DNA of 64,000 bases from Burkholderia sp. GAS332 (GCA_900142905.1 FSRV01000002.1:4216001-4280000); one strand, 5' to 3'. Shown: positions 20,001 to 28,852, counted from the first letter of the stretch. Numbers and translations are program-made. Notes: generated by a model not told the origin, from the sequence alone.

Positions 20001-20962
20001 AATTCCTGGCCGGGCGAGTGAAATGGCCATTTTGCGCGACGCACTGGCGGGTCGTCTTGCCAGTATGTGACCAGTTCGAGGAGCGCGATACCGTAGTCAG
20101 ACGTGCCATCGTCCTGCAGACCGAGGGGTTCAATATTGATAGGGTGGATATGCCTTTGCTCAAGAATCAAACGTTGCCCCTCTGGGACAGGTCCGCGAGT
20201 AACGTAATACAGAGACGGCGACTTTTCTCCCAGATGGTCTCGTACCCATCCAGTCCAAGCTAGGAAGTTCGAATCGTCACCGGAAAATCCAATCAGAACA
20301 AAGACATTCTCTAGCATTGACTGCTGGACGGTGTTGACGAATGGAGCGAACTCTCGCGGATAATTTCGGTAGTCTTCCTCGGTAACAATCAATCGTGTGC
20401 CTGAACGAAGCGTTCCGTGCAACTTGACAATGCGAGGCCTGCCATTCCGGCGAGAATACGCAACATCGCTCGCGGCGGTAACCACCTGATAGCGTGATTT
20501 GATGCGCGGAAAAGGAAAGCGGCGACGGTCAGCATCGAGCGTTCGCTCAAGCAGCGTGTCATAGTTCGTCGTGAAGACGTCGGTCCAGTTTAGCGAGAGC
20601 AATCTGGTGTGTAATTCACCAGGATTGACGACCCCAGCGTCAGGCAGCAACTCGTGAAGTCGCGCATCAAGCTGAGCCCGCTTGTGAAGCGCTTGGTACT
20701 CTTCCGCCAACCGAAGCATTCCGCTCGTCCCGCTAAAGCGACTCTTTGCCTGCTCCCGTGCCTTGCCCTCAGGATAAATGTCAGCAAGCAGGCCGTCCAT
20801 TAGCGGCCCCCACAAAGGGAGCTTCTTCCCTCCGTCGGCATTTCGGCTGAACCCGGACCCAATCATCACTGCTGCGCGGCCCTCTTTGAGCGCATTTCGG
20901 ATGGTACGTAAATGCGTCCCCTCTTGCATTTGGTCAATGATGTCGGCCGATTTCTTTTGCAT
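17066..20962 (-). CDS. Giant SIR2-domain protein B (candidate NADase defence effector)
   Basis: A 1298-residue protein, first gene of the SIR2 operon, ATG at 20962 preceded by AAGG. The N-terminal domain has MIGSGFSRNADGG at 33-45, TTNYDTLLE with Asn133, KLHGTL with His182 and VLIGFSGDDSNFLAW near 225, the SIR2 core for NAD binding. The long C-terminal part is helical. Its glycine motif and surroundings differ from protein A, so the two are not a recent duplication. Two giant sirtuins in tandem suggest either a two-component sensor/effector pair or two specificities. Catalytic residues are intact. Function is inferred. Confidence 0.83.
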   Translation of the reverse strand: MQKKSADIIDQMQEGTHLRTIRNALKEGRAAVMIGSGFSRNADGGKKLPLWGPLMDGLLADIYPEGKAREQAKSRFSGTSGMLRLAEEYQALHKRAQLDARLHELLPDAGVVNPGELHTRLLSLNWTDVFTTNYDTLLERTLDADRRRFPFPRIKSRYQVVTAASDVAYSRRNGRPRIVKLHGTLRSGTRLIVTEEDYRNYPREFAPFVNTVQQSMLENVFVLIGFSGDDSNFLAWTGWVRDHLGEKSPSLYYVTRGPVPEGQRLILEQRHIHPINIEPLGLQDDGTSDYGIALLELVTYWQDDPPVRRAKWPFHSPGQEFKPHGAGVDELAAWLLVVQKNRAEYPGWLVAPAANRDQLFEQASLGQAMKKFSDLKEKLPPWLRVVFLNEFVWIMDVAMKPLLPYHCSLMADELDTDRHVENVNFVLPDSVDRLKVSDSEIVSGRATLALAMLRDAREDDDPGTFERWLGWFNALGHEQLSAEQHCNLLHEQLLFRLEHRNIVDALDLLEKLVTVTRGDVDPYWRIRLGALFGELNIVARGFEIAKSGLHDIRDAIQFDGESAYLLSREQWGEWLVEALMSSNRRDPKNLSGINSQSAPSTSDLWSPESGLQLRIAEAQANTEVEEVQELKVERNENARDNMEHPYAIMDDARYELNLAASMLESSVINFDVRRVPPEKRPPYLRNEAAVAANTYVRLIERISLPPAIGNMGYGARTLENCFRILSLKGAANASLRLLMRASAGAGMGSSADTLDLAIVSMLSPERASIIFDQCLRGIQSITEDTKIDRSARFSLSAMLDIASRLAFRLGVESAISLCGLAIHLYGLKLFQSDYQMHRPLRTLFERTLSLLPAHEIAKFYERLLVLSTSKTSSPGDRYSWPDIARMLPRPDADFPKYALSTVSAQLLDELERLPSLRQSSEATQHLKALHWIFAAKQMTERQEERFGKLVWRDVPEGSLPRAEGFVNSIALMWPVVPNKRAKVTSTFKHWLAETDVPDMERDEDIGGERKRMIGMPDNTLFIELANSTIFSRDVKWSESELLHFLEKMRNWWHREGERLSIASESKSTDDMLRTGVAGRLLAIAAVTHYVVSDVVTREAIESHGYHEWFKSIWDAGMRIDSALCPLLFAGARWWPEFEDAALDCFIANLDSGEDEAVIGYALDSASVWLARHEEPTASTRRYISYLISNLRGGAEFQTERKLNALTKLLESEQRIHIEEELDVLISKLCGLMSDLQTGRLSYSGKINLYASPLLRVAAGRTIVALGNAFASCKSAPTWNAAWDLIRTDTLLLVRKQTL

Positions 20963-21053
20963 ATTCTTGCCTTCACTCGTTTTTCATTATGGTTCGCGTC
21001 CTCATGGCAGACACCGAACGTTAGTTAGCACCTACGTCTAATCGCGGGCCATT

Positions 21054-21607
21054 TTAGTTGAAAACGGGTTTCCGGAGCTGTGGGGACCTCCTGCTCGTAC
21101 CTCCACTCAACGGATTTGGAGCAAAGCTCGACAATGGGACGGGCGCAGTTTTATAGGTATCGATGTGTTTTCTCGGCCGCTCCTTTGCGTACTCGACTGG
21201 TATTCGACCAGCAAAGAGCTCGTGGTCGGCATTGAAGGCGATGACGGCCCCTTGATACTGGTCGGCGTAGTGTGACTACATCAGAATTGAGTGGGGGGAT
21301 TTCCACAGGCAAAGAATCCCGACCTGTTGATTGAGCTTGTCAAGGATATTTGAGGCGTAAAATCGCTGGCCATGTGCCCGTCCGTCACCAGGATGACGGC
21401 GTCGAGCGGGGCTTCGCGTCGAGGGGAGAGAATGTCGAACGAAAGGCTGGTTTGTTCTTCCGTCTGGTCAGTCCGAACGATTATCTCAGGGAGCAACTCG
21501 AATGGGTCATTGAACACCTCAGGCTGGGTTAGGCGGATGGACCCACCAAGAATCCGCTTGAGTGTGGAAACGTTGACGTACTTTAAGAACAGGTTCTTCT
21601 CCGTCAA
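21054..21607 (-). pseudogene. Decayed DUF2971 gene (frameshift plus amber codon)
   Basis: The start MTEKNLFLKYVNV...LTQPEVFNDPFELLPE is a normal DUF2971 N-terminus. Near 21350-21375 the homology jumps frame: the other frame gives GQRFYASNILDKLNQQVGIL, then SILM-stop-SHYADQYQGAVIAF. The stop is TAG at 21278-21276, exactly where the conserved Trp of the MWSHYA motif belongs, so TGG became TAG. Homology goes on (VEYAKERP) to a TAA at 21054. Two independent lesions make it a pseudogene. It lies upstream of the SIR2 operon whose last gene is an intact DUF2971. Confidence 0.8.
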
Positions 21608-21745
21608 TGCGTCGCTTCAGTGTGTGGTGACATGCTGCTCGTTACGCGGTAGACGCCCTGCCGGTCAGTTCATGGCAGCACAACCTTGGTCGACCGGGGT
21701 CAATGATTGCGACCGGGAGGAAGCGGCGGCGTATCATTCCAATTC

Positions 21746-23080
21746 ATGAAGACACCGTACGTCCCCCATCTCTTCGGAGCCGATGCGTTAGCGAAGGCTG
21801 CTGACCGGGTCGGCTGGCTGACAGTCGGCGTTGCCTCGTCCATAGCGTGGCCCGTTGATGACGTCTGGGTCCAATATGACGGCTCTGAATACCTGCTCCA
21901 CGGAGTCAGGCAAGAGGGTGAGCGACGCATCGCGCCGAGCGTCAGTACGCCAGCTGCCCGCGAGGACATTGATGAAGCACTTTCTCGACTTTATCGATTC
22001 GTTTCCGTACTCGGCTTCTTCAAGCAGGGCTATGTCGACATCACTAGCCGTAGTTGGTCTGGCCATGTCATGCGTAACATCAGCCTCGGCGAATCGTTTG
22101 GCACGCTGCTGCAGGGTGGGGAGCGAGGATTCAGTTGCAATCACATGCCTGTTATCGAAGGCGACCAAGTGCGTAAGGCGCTCGCGTTCCTCCGAGAGGG
22201 GCGCAGGTTGGAGCGAGTGCATGAGCCTTACTCGTTCCTCTCGTTCTTCAAAGTCATCGAGAGCCAGTTCCGGCCACGCGACCGCGTCGCATGGGTCGAG
22301 GAAAATTTGGCGCTCATCACGCAAGAGCGGGCCGTCAATCGCATCAATGAGTTGCGCGGACAAGGCGTAAACGTCAACCAGCATTTGTTCGATTCGGGGC
22401 GATGCGCCGTGGCTCACGCGAGCGTAGACGGTAACATCGTCGACCCGGACATACCGGCAGACCGAAAGCGCATTGCCGCAGACCTTGACATAATTTCGGC
22501 GCTGGCGGAACGCTACATCAAAATTGACGCGTGCGTGCCTGATGAGATAGAACTCTACAAGTCACGAGACCGCGTAGCGCCATGGCACGCATTGATGCCC
22601 GCAGAATCTCTAACCACGTTGAAGGCAGGTGGCCTATTGGCGTCCGAAGAGGACCTCGGCCGGCTCAACGGCGCGACGACATCAGTGCGTTTGTGGCCTG
22701 ATGCACCTGCTCCGCAGTTCGAAAAGATGACACTGCTGCCGACGGGGAGCGTTAATGGCGCTGTGAAATTCATAGCGCTCAGTGCCCGGGGCACCATCGT
22801 GCTAGCGTTCGCGATGGACGTGGCGAACGGGCACATGCACACGCTGCTGAACGAGAGTGGTATGCGCGCCGGCATTGAAATCAACGAAGAAGATATCGAG
22901 GATTACACGCGCTACTTCCACAGCGTCGTGGGCAACCGCATTGTGGAGTTGACTATCGATGGTGCGGAGCCGGTCGATTGTGACGTGGTGATACCGGTCA
23001 ATATCATTCCGCAGGCCCCGGAAGAGGCCGTGGCCCATGCTCTCAACCAATTCAGACGGTCTCGGGAGCGGGGTGCCTAG
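21746..23080 (+). CDS. MauJ-like protein with HEPN-type R-x4-H motif
   Basis: A 444-residue protein; ATG at 21746 is preferred because the 13 upstream codons look non-coding. The middle region (KVIESQFRPRDRVAWVEENL... then HLFDSGRCAVAHASVDGNIVDPDIPADR) resembles proteins annotated as methylamine utilisation MauJ, although no methylamine genes are here. SGRCAVAH contains R-x4-H, the signature of HEPN RNases, so an RNA-cleaving or nucleotide-binding role is possible. It has no signal peptide. The 3' end overlaps the convergent membrane-protein gene by 29 bp. Family resemblance is moderate; function is inferred. Confidence 0.6.
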   Translation: MKTPYVPHLFGADALAKAADRVGWLTVGVASSIAWPVDDVWVQYDGSEYLLHGVRQEGERRIAPSVSTPAAREDIDEALSRLYRFVSVLGFFKQGYVDITSRSWSGHVMRNISLGESFGTLLQGGERGFSCNHMPVIEGDQVRKALAFLREGRRLERVHEPYSFLSFFKVIESQFRPRDRVAWVEENLALITQERAVNRINELRGQGVNVNQHLFDSGRCAVAHASVDGNIVDPDIPADRKRIAADLDIISALAERYIKIDACVPDEIELYKSRDRVAPWHALMPAESLTTLKAGGLLASEEDLGRLNGATTSVRLWPDAPAPQFEKMTLLPTGSVNGAVKFIALSARGTIVLAFAMDVANGHMHTLLNESGMRAGIEINEEDIEDYTRYFHSVVGNRIVELTIDGAEPVDCDVVIPVNIIPQAPEEAVAHALNQFRRSRERGA

Positions 23081-24080
23081 CGGAATCAGAGGCGATAGCA
23101 GGCTCCGGTTCAATTGCGATGTTGATTCGCCTGCTGTGGAATATAACGACCATGTCGTCTGTCTTTGCCGCAAGGCCAGGGTAGGTGAATCTTGGGTCCC
23201 ATTCGTCGCCCTGTAGGCTCACGAAGCGAGCGTTTCCGTTAACCCAGGCTTCGAATACAGCCCTCCCCTGAGGCCCGACCAACCAGAGCTCAAAGTATCG
23301 ATTGTTGCCGGCCTCTCCATGAATCGTCTCCCAAGTTTCAAACCTCACGTTTGCATTTGGAAGCCCGCGCAGTTCAAGCTTTCGGACAGGGTGAAACTCC
23401 TCGGAATCCTCTTCCCAGCGCCTGACCAGCCATACGTCGTAACCTCGCGGCGGCCTTTTGTACATGGAGCCAGCGAAGTGCGCCAGGCCGTCGCGCGGAA
23501 AGGTAGCATCTTCGACGGGCGACGACAGTTCAGCCTCATATTCGTTGCGGGCTGGTTTCTCGAACATTCGATAGTTCGCCTTGGCGTCGAATGTATAAAC
23601 AGCGATACCGATGGACAGCAACGCCAAATGCAGGTTATCAGTCCAGGCAAAATGAAGGTGTGCAAGGCCCTCAGCCCCCCACGCAACAATCAAAACACTC
23701 GCATAGTGAGTCGCCGCAGCGGATATTTCATCCATAACCGCGTCGACGACATCGTCTCCCCAGTCGGCTTCAGATATGGTTATAGTCCTCTTAAGAAGAC
23801 GATGAGCGAAGAGAACGAACATCACGCCCAGTCCTAGCGCGACGAGTAACTTTGCATCAGCAAAGTGCGGAAAATTTGCCGCTTTGACCGTGTCCGCAAC
23901 TTTTGCATCCGCGAGCACCTGCACAGCTGCATTGATTGCCCACCCAGCGAAGAAAATAGCAATCCACAGGGCGAGCACCCGGAGAAACCGAGTACGGAAA
24001 TACGCCCGGAGCATCTTGGGCAATTGAAAATACCAGAGCCTTACAAAGAATTTTTCCATTAGCTCGCGCGCACAATTCAT
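23052..24080 (-). CDS. Multi-pass membrane protein with cytosolic C-terminal domain, unknown
   Basis: From ATG 24080 (MNCAREL) the protein has 342 residues; a longer TTG start at 24146 is possible but less likely. Hydrophobic segments VLALWIAIFFAGWAINAAVQV and LLVALGLGVMFVLFAHRLL lie in the first 100 residues, and two weaker ones (YASVLIVAWGAEGLAHLHF, LALLSIGIAVYTF) follow. The last 170 residues are soluble and rich in Trp, Glu and Arg, with no known motif. It overlaps the end of the MauJ-like gene on the other strand. Membrane-anchored effectors are common in such islands, but no function can be stated. Confidence 0.6.
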   Translation of the reverse strand: MNCARELMEKFFVRLWYFQLPKMLRAYFRTRFLRVLALWIAIFFAGWAINAAVQVLADAKVADTVKAANFPHFADAKLLVALGLGVMFVLFAHRLLKRTITISEADWGDDVVDAVMDEISAAATHYASVLIVAWGAEGLAHLHFAWTDNLHLALLSIGIAVYTFDAKANYRMFEKPARNEYEAELSSPVEDATFPRDGLAHFAGSMYKRPPRGYDVWLVRRWEEDSEEFHPVRKLELRGLPNANVRFETWETIHGEAGNNRYFELWLVGPQGRAVFEAWVNGNARFVSLQGDEWDPRFTYPGLAAKTDDMVVIFHSRRINIAIEPEPAIASDSARHPAPETV

Positions 24081-24358
24081 TTTTAGGTTAATTCTTGGCA
24101 AGGTCGACGGCTCCGCGTGGAAGTGGCCGTCGGATATATGGAGCAACAGGCGACACGGGATGCACCATGAGTCACCGCATTTCGGATTCCGCGACTCGCG
24201 ACTGAGGACGCTCTTGTCGCGCGATGCTCATCGACATAGCGGTTAACGGCATGCAGTGTGGCTCCTTTAGTAGAAGCCGGAAACATCTAAGGGAGACGCA
24301 CTTCTAGCGTCAGATGCCAAGCGGTGATTTAAGCATGCAGCGGCTCAACCAACCGCTC

Positions 24359-24790
24359 TTACTCTCCAAACTGAGTGAGTGGGTGACGGGCCGCGCGGCG
24401 TCGGTTTGACATCAAGACAAGCGTTGGCTGCAGCGGCACCGAAATCGGCTCGCTTGCGCCAGGCCCACGGCGCTTCACGACGTCGACAATCAGCCCATCC
24501 GCAGAAGGATGCAGCGCTAGGCGCAGGACGGCGGCCGACGAATCCTGCGACGCGAGGAGCGGCCGGACCAGGATGAACACTGTTTCAAATGACTGGGCCG
24601 ATAGGTGCAGTCGGCGTAGGTCCGACGCCTCCACGTCAGTTGCCCGAAAATCAATGCCCCGAAGCTACAGCCCCGCAGCACTTGCTCCGCTGACCACAAT
24701 GCATCGCCAGATTTTGCCGCTCGCATCGCCATGGCCCGGTTCAACGGCAGGCCGATGTAAGTAAGCCCGAGCGCGTTCGGTGAGCAATCG
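24359..24790 (-). pseudogene. imuA: Truncated, frameshifted imuA copy
   Basis: One frame encodes PNALGLTYIGLPLNRAMAMR then KSGDALWSAEQVLRGCSFGALIFG, matching PNGLGLEYIGL...DALWAAEQILRAGSCGALLF of the intact ImuA at 46.8-47.6 kb. Near 24625-24650 the match moves to another frame: EASDLRRLHLSAQSFETVFILVRPLL...VLRLALHPSADGLIVDVVKRRGPG. The first about 100 residues of ImuA are missing and no imuB follows. It is therefore a dead fragment left from a second mutasome or an ectopic copy. Confidence 0.82.
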
Positions 24791-25242
24791 CCCTAAACCT
24801 GTTATCCCTAATGATTTAGCGATGCGAGGCATGCGCGGGAAGAGCGAGGTAGGCTTCCGACTGACGTCCAATACGGGCGGTGCGCCAAATATGAACCGGA
24901 GGCAATTGCTGGCGAAAGCTATTAGCTTGTGAGAAAGGACTACGCGCGCGTCGAGGGCACACGGGAATTTCTCAGCCGTATCCACAGGCGGGATGCTGCA
25001 AGCGCTGTGGAGAATCGAGGCAGTCAGACGAGAGCAACGGTACCTAGCTGCCATCTACGCGCGACAACCGTTTCCTACTTACAAGCACGTCCACTTAGAC
25101 GCCCCCGAGAAGCCGAAAACGTCTTCGACACCCATGCGCGTGGCGTAGAATCTCTAGCCGTGTAGCGCGCGACGTTCTCGCGGCACGCTGCAGCCGGTAA
25201 CAGCAGCTTAAAACGGTAAAAACTGAACTTCGGGGATGCGGC
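24791..25242. other. Intergenic, no gene recognised
   Basis: Between the imuA remnant and the small lipoprotein gene I see no ORF with family features and no tRNA. Short overlapping frames exist on both strands but none has a good start. Confidence 0.3.
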
Positions 25243-25530
25243 ATGCATGAAACAAAATTCATGGCCTTCTCAGGCGTTTTGACGCTGCTTGCATCCTGCA
25301 GTAGTGTCGGACCAGGCTTCGCCAACCACCCCGGGGACTGCGCATTAGGCATCCTATGGTCGGACTGCCTGCCAGGCACGCGCGGATACGCGAACGGTGG
25401 AGGCAGTCCGAATGCGTGGGCCAACTATATGCAGGCGGTAAACGCCCGTCAGCCTCAGACCGTGCGCCTGGACAGCGCACATTGCACGTCCGCAAGCATG
25501 GGTCCTACGGTCAACACCAGCTGTTTCTGA
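25243..25530 (+). CDS. Small Cys-containing lipoprotein, unknown
   Basis: A 95-residue protein with a short hydrophobic N-terminus ending in a lipobox-like LLASC (cleavage would leave Cys19 of the long form or Cys13 if the second Met is used). The mature part is Gly/Asn-rich, with four further Cys (GDCALG, WSDCLPG, HCTSAS, and the final TSCF), which could form disulphides in the periplasm. It stands alone, about 100 bp before the KAP gene. No family is recognised. Confidence 0.5.
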   Translation: MHETKFMAFSGVLTLLASCSSVGPGFANHPGDCALGILWSDCLPGTRGYANGGGSPNAWANYMQAVNARQPQTVRLDSAHCTSASMGPTVNTSCF

Positions 25531-25636
25531 GCACTCCGTTTGCACTGACCCGCGGTCAAATATCGTGACTCACCGCTAATGAGTTTTCTTACGCTACACG
25601 CGCTAGCATACCGCGCGCGACTAGGTCTCGCCTCCG

Positions 25637-28348
25637 ATGACATTTCGCCAACCCAAGCTACTTCCTGACGAACCCGCGATTGAAGATTCCTTCGGCGCAC
25701 ACGAGAGAATTGCGAACGCGATTGCCGCGCTGATTGAGACATCCGAAGGAGGCAAAAGCATCCACCTAGACGGCGAATGGGGTGCGGGCAAGTCAACAGT
25801 GGTTCAAATGCTTAGGAAGCGCCTATCTGCCAATCGAGCACCGGAATCCGAAAAGGACCCGCGGACTCGAACGTTCGTCTACGACGCGTGGATTCATTCC
25901 GGCGATGGCGTGCGACGTGCCTTCTTCGAGAGTCTGGTTAACGACCTGCTTGCTTGCGAATGGATTCGCCCCAAGTCAAAATCTGCGAGCGAGTGGAAAG
26001 CAAAGCTCGACACTTTCTCCGGGAAGAGCAAGCGCACTACGAAGCGCTCAAAACCTGAGTTCGCGGCCGGCACGCGGGTTGCATTGGCTCTCGGTGTCAC
26101 AGGGGCGTTGCTGTCTCCCATTCTCTACAATCTGATATCAAAGGCTCTTCAAGACTCACCAACTTGGTTACTCTGGAGCCTAACAGGATGTAGCGCCGCT
26201 ATTTTGTTTTGTTCCGTCATTGGAATCAGTGCGAAGAACGTTCAAGTCCTGTTGACGAAGTCTACTCAGGACGAGACGACGGATACGCTAACCGAACCTG
26301 TCCCAACGTCAATAGAATTTCAACAGGAGTTCGGACGTCTCATGAGCGACGTTCTGAACCCACGCGAGCGAAAGCTCGTCATTGTTATCGACAATTTAGA
26401 CCGCGTCGAACCGGACGAGGCAAAGCAAGTCTGGATTCTTCTACGGTCTTTTCTCGACAATCCCGCATTCCGTGAAAACGATTGGTTCAAGCGCCTATGG
26501 CTCCTCGTTCCGATAGCGGGCGAAAGCTATCTTTCGAAGCTCTCCGTCGGGGGTGAATCTGGCGGTGGGAAAGGGAATACGCTTGAGAAGGTCTTTCAAG
26601 TACGTATGTCGCTGCCACTACCAATGCTGCGGCCCTGGAAAGGCTTCCTTGCCCGAAAGTTGGCAGACTGCTTTGGTGCTGACGAAGATGGAAGCTACGA
26701 GGTCATCGCTCGCCTGTTTCATGCGAGCACAGCGCGTGCTGCGCCAACTCCAAGGCAGCTTGTCGTTTTCATAAACGAGCTGGTCGCTCTCTATACGGAG
26801 CGGCAGGGCGATATGCCGCTATCAACACTTGCAGCCTATATTCTGTCACGGGACCAGGTGAGGGCGCGGCCATGGCAAGTGCCGACGGACATAGCCAAAG
26901 TCCACTACCCTCCCACCCTTGAACAAGACTTCGCAACCTTGTACCTGCACGCAGAGAAGTCACCTGATTCTCTATATCTGCTGATTTTGCCGAATCTCCA
27001 GCGAGCACTCGAGATGGGAGAGCCTAGCGACCTTTACAGGGTCCTTGAGAGTAGCCCGGCGGCACATGACATTCTGGACCAGTACTTAATTGACTCCCTT
27101 ACCAGGATGTCCCAGTCTTCTGAGGAGGCGCAAAAGGAGCAGGCGCTTTTCCTCGCGTATCTGCGTGCTTTGGTTATGTTCATTGAGCCGGCGCTTTCCG
27201 GTCACTTCTCGGCTGGTTTTTTGAATCATATCCGCCCAAGAATTGACCGAGTCATGGCGCTGACAAATTCACTTGACCTCTCAAACCCGAATATAGCAGG
27301 GGGAGTCGACGCTTACCTCCAACTAACCAATGACGCCAGCTTCGCCACGGCCAAGGTGGGTAGTCTTCTGCATGCAATCTCTGCGATTCCTGATACGAAC
27401 AGCCCTATAGCTCCGGGAGCATGGGATTTGTGGACAAGGTCTCTGAATGAGCTACTGTCCAACCAAAGAATCCGAACAGCCGCCACTTTTTCAGAAAGTC
27501 GGCATATTTCCTTGCCCATTCCAATCGAAAGGTGGGTTGCAATTTGCGAAATCCTGGAGGCAGAGCCCGTTGGAGCTGCCGTTCTGGCTATGATTGATGT
27601 TTCGGCGGACAACGAGAAGCTTTCCGATTGGATTGTGACGGAATCGCTGCCGATGAACGTCGATAATCGTGCGGGAAGGGTGCTCCGGCAGGAATTGCGC
27701 ACACGAGGCTCCGAGTTTTTCCAACTTGTAACCAAGAAAACTGCTGAGGTGTTTCGCGCACGCGCCGACCTACCACGCTCTGAGGTACTAGCGTGCCTAG
27801 TTTACCTTGTGGAAGTATCGAAGGAATATGCGAGGCCATTCCTGAAAGAACTGACAGACGAAGGCATGTTCCTGCAATGGGTCAGGCACAACTCCACATC
27901 GCCGTCGTTCACCACCGATGAACACTTCATTCGTTTCGCGGCGCTTTCCATTTGGTCGCAAGGCGACCTCGCCTCGGCACGGCCTGACAACTTTGCGATT
28001 AGCGTCGCAACTGCAATGTGCAATCTATTTCGAACTGGAGCGCCGACCCCCGGTTCTGTCGTAAAAGTTGCCAACGAACTTATTCTGCGCACGAAAATCT
28101 ATAATGTGCTGCCAATCATCGCAGTGATTGCAGAAGGTGCGCACGAAGTACTGGACCAGATGTTGTTCGGGCTATGTGCCAACGCAGAATTTTTCAACGC
28201 TGCAAGAGCCGAACTGTCCGGAGATAGCTGTGCGTCTTCGTCCCAATTTCTGCTTGGGGAAGGTGCAGACATTGTACGGAAATTACTTTCACAAAAAGTA
28301 GAACATTTCCAGCTTCTCCACTCACTTCCCAAAGAACAGACTGTCTAG
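25637..28348 (+). CDS. KAP-family P-loop NTPase
   Basis: A 903-residue protein. Walker A GEWGAGKST is at about residues 46-54 and Walker B KLVIVIDNLDRV at about 245-256. Two hydrophobic segments (VALALGVTGALLSPILYNLI and WLLWSLTGCSAAILFCSVIG, residues about 150-205) are inserted between them, the hallmark of KAP NTPases, which sit under the membrane. FVYDAWIHSGDG after Walker A also fits. The C-terminal 500 residues are unrecognised and largely helical. KAP proteins are proposed to act in phage exclusion or signalling; some are toxin partners. The start ATG follows CGCCTCCG without a strong ribosome site. The family call is firm. Confidence 0.8.
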   Translation: MTFRQPKLLPDEPAIEDSFGAHERIANAIAALIETSEGGKSIHLDGEWGAGKSTVVQMLRKRLSANRAPESEKDPRTRTFVYDAWIHSGDGVRRAFFESLVNDLLACEWIRPKSKSASEWKAKLDTFSGKSKRTTKRSKPEFAAGTRVALALGVTGALLSPILYNLISKALQDSPTWLLWSLTGCSAAILFCSVIGISAKNVQVLLTKSTQDETTDTLTEPVPTSIEFQQEFGRLMSDVLNPRERKLVIVIDNLDRVEPDEAKQVWILLRSFLDNPAFRENDWFKRLWLLVPIAGESYLSKLSVGGESGGGKGNTLEKVFQVRMSLPLPMLRPWKGFLARKLADCFGADEDGSYEVIARLFHASTARAAPTPRQLVVFINELVALYTERQGDMPLSTLAAYILSRDQVRARPWQVPTDIAKVHYPPTLEQDFATLYLHAEKSPDSLYLLILPNLQRALEMGEPSDLYRVLESSPAAHDILDQYLIDSLTRMSQSSEEAQKEQALFLAYLRALVMFIEPALSGHFSAGFLNHIRPRIDRVMALTNSLDLSNPNIAGGVDAYLQLTNDASFATAKVGSLLHAISAIPDTNSPIAPGAWDLWTRSLNELLSNQRIRTAATFSESRHISLPIPIERWVAICEILEAEPVGAAVLAMIDVSADNEKLSDWIVTESLPMNVDNRAGRVLRQELRTRGSEFFQLVTKKTAEVFRARADLPRSEVLACLVYLVEVSKEYARPFLKELTDEGMFLQWVRHNSTSPSFTTDEHFIRFAALSIWSQGDLASARPDNFAISVATAMCNLFRTGAPTPGSVVKVANELILRTKIYNVLPIIAVIAEGAHEVLDQMLFGLCANAEFFNAARAELSGDSCASSSQFLLGEGADIVRKLLSQKVEHFQLLHSLPKEQTV

Positions 28349-28505
28349 TCCGCGGCCAGTGTCTGCGTGACGAACAAGCGGGGCGCCGACGCTGGCAATG
28401 TCGTGTTACCAATCTCGCAGCGCCGTTTCACATGTGTCCGGCATCGCTCCTTAAACTCCGGGCCGTAGTCACTGACATTGCACTCAATGTGCGAGGAGTA
28501 GCAAC

Positions 28506-28799
28506 ATGAACAAGAAGATTCTGGGAGCGGCGCTCGGTCTGGCAGTGCTGGCAGCATCAACAGCAGCGTCGGCACACGTCGACGTCGCCGTCGGATTGGG
28601 CATCCCTGCAGCCGTATATGCGCCGGCAGAGCCAGTGTACGCACAGCCGCCTGCCGTCGTGTATGCTCCCGCACCTGTCGCCGTCGCGTACGGTGGTGAC
28701 GACGACTGGCGAGCCCGCGAACGGCGTGAACGTGAATGGCGCCGCCAGGAATGGCGTCAGCACCAGTGGCGCGAGCATCGTGATTGGCGCGGGTATTGA
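28506..28799 (+). CDS. Secreted Pro/Tyr and Arg/Trp-rich small protein (copy 1)
   Basis: A 97-residue protein with a clean signal peptide (MNKKILGAALGLAVLAASTAASA, cleavage near residue 23). The mature part begins HVDVAVGLGIP, then a Pro/Tyr/Ala-rich stretch (YAPAEPVYAQPPAVVYAPAP), a GGDDDW turn, and a tail of repeated Arg-Glu-Trp-Arg units (REREWRRQEWRQHQWREHRDW). ATG follows GGAG. Similar small envelope proteins are frequent in Burkholderia; their role is unknown. A close paralogue is at 36489-36788. Confidence 0.75.
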   Translation: MNKKILGAALGLAVLAASTAASAHVDVAVGLGIPAAVYAPAEPVYAQPPAVVYAPAPVAVAYGGDDDWRARERREREWRRQEWRQHQWREHRDWRGY

Positions 28800-28852
28800 A
28801 ACGACGCCGGAAAACGCCACGTCCGAAAAATCCAACCTCAGAGTGCCTTCGA

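Noticed and set aside
25243..25530. Small lipoprotein as an immunity or toxin partner of the KAP NTPase
   Set aside because: Nothing but closeness supports this; the KAP gene has no sign of coupling to it.
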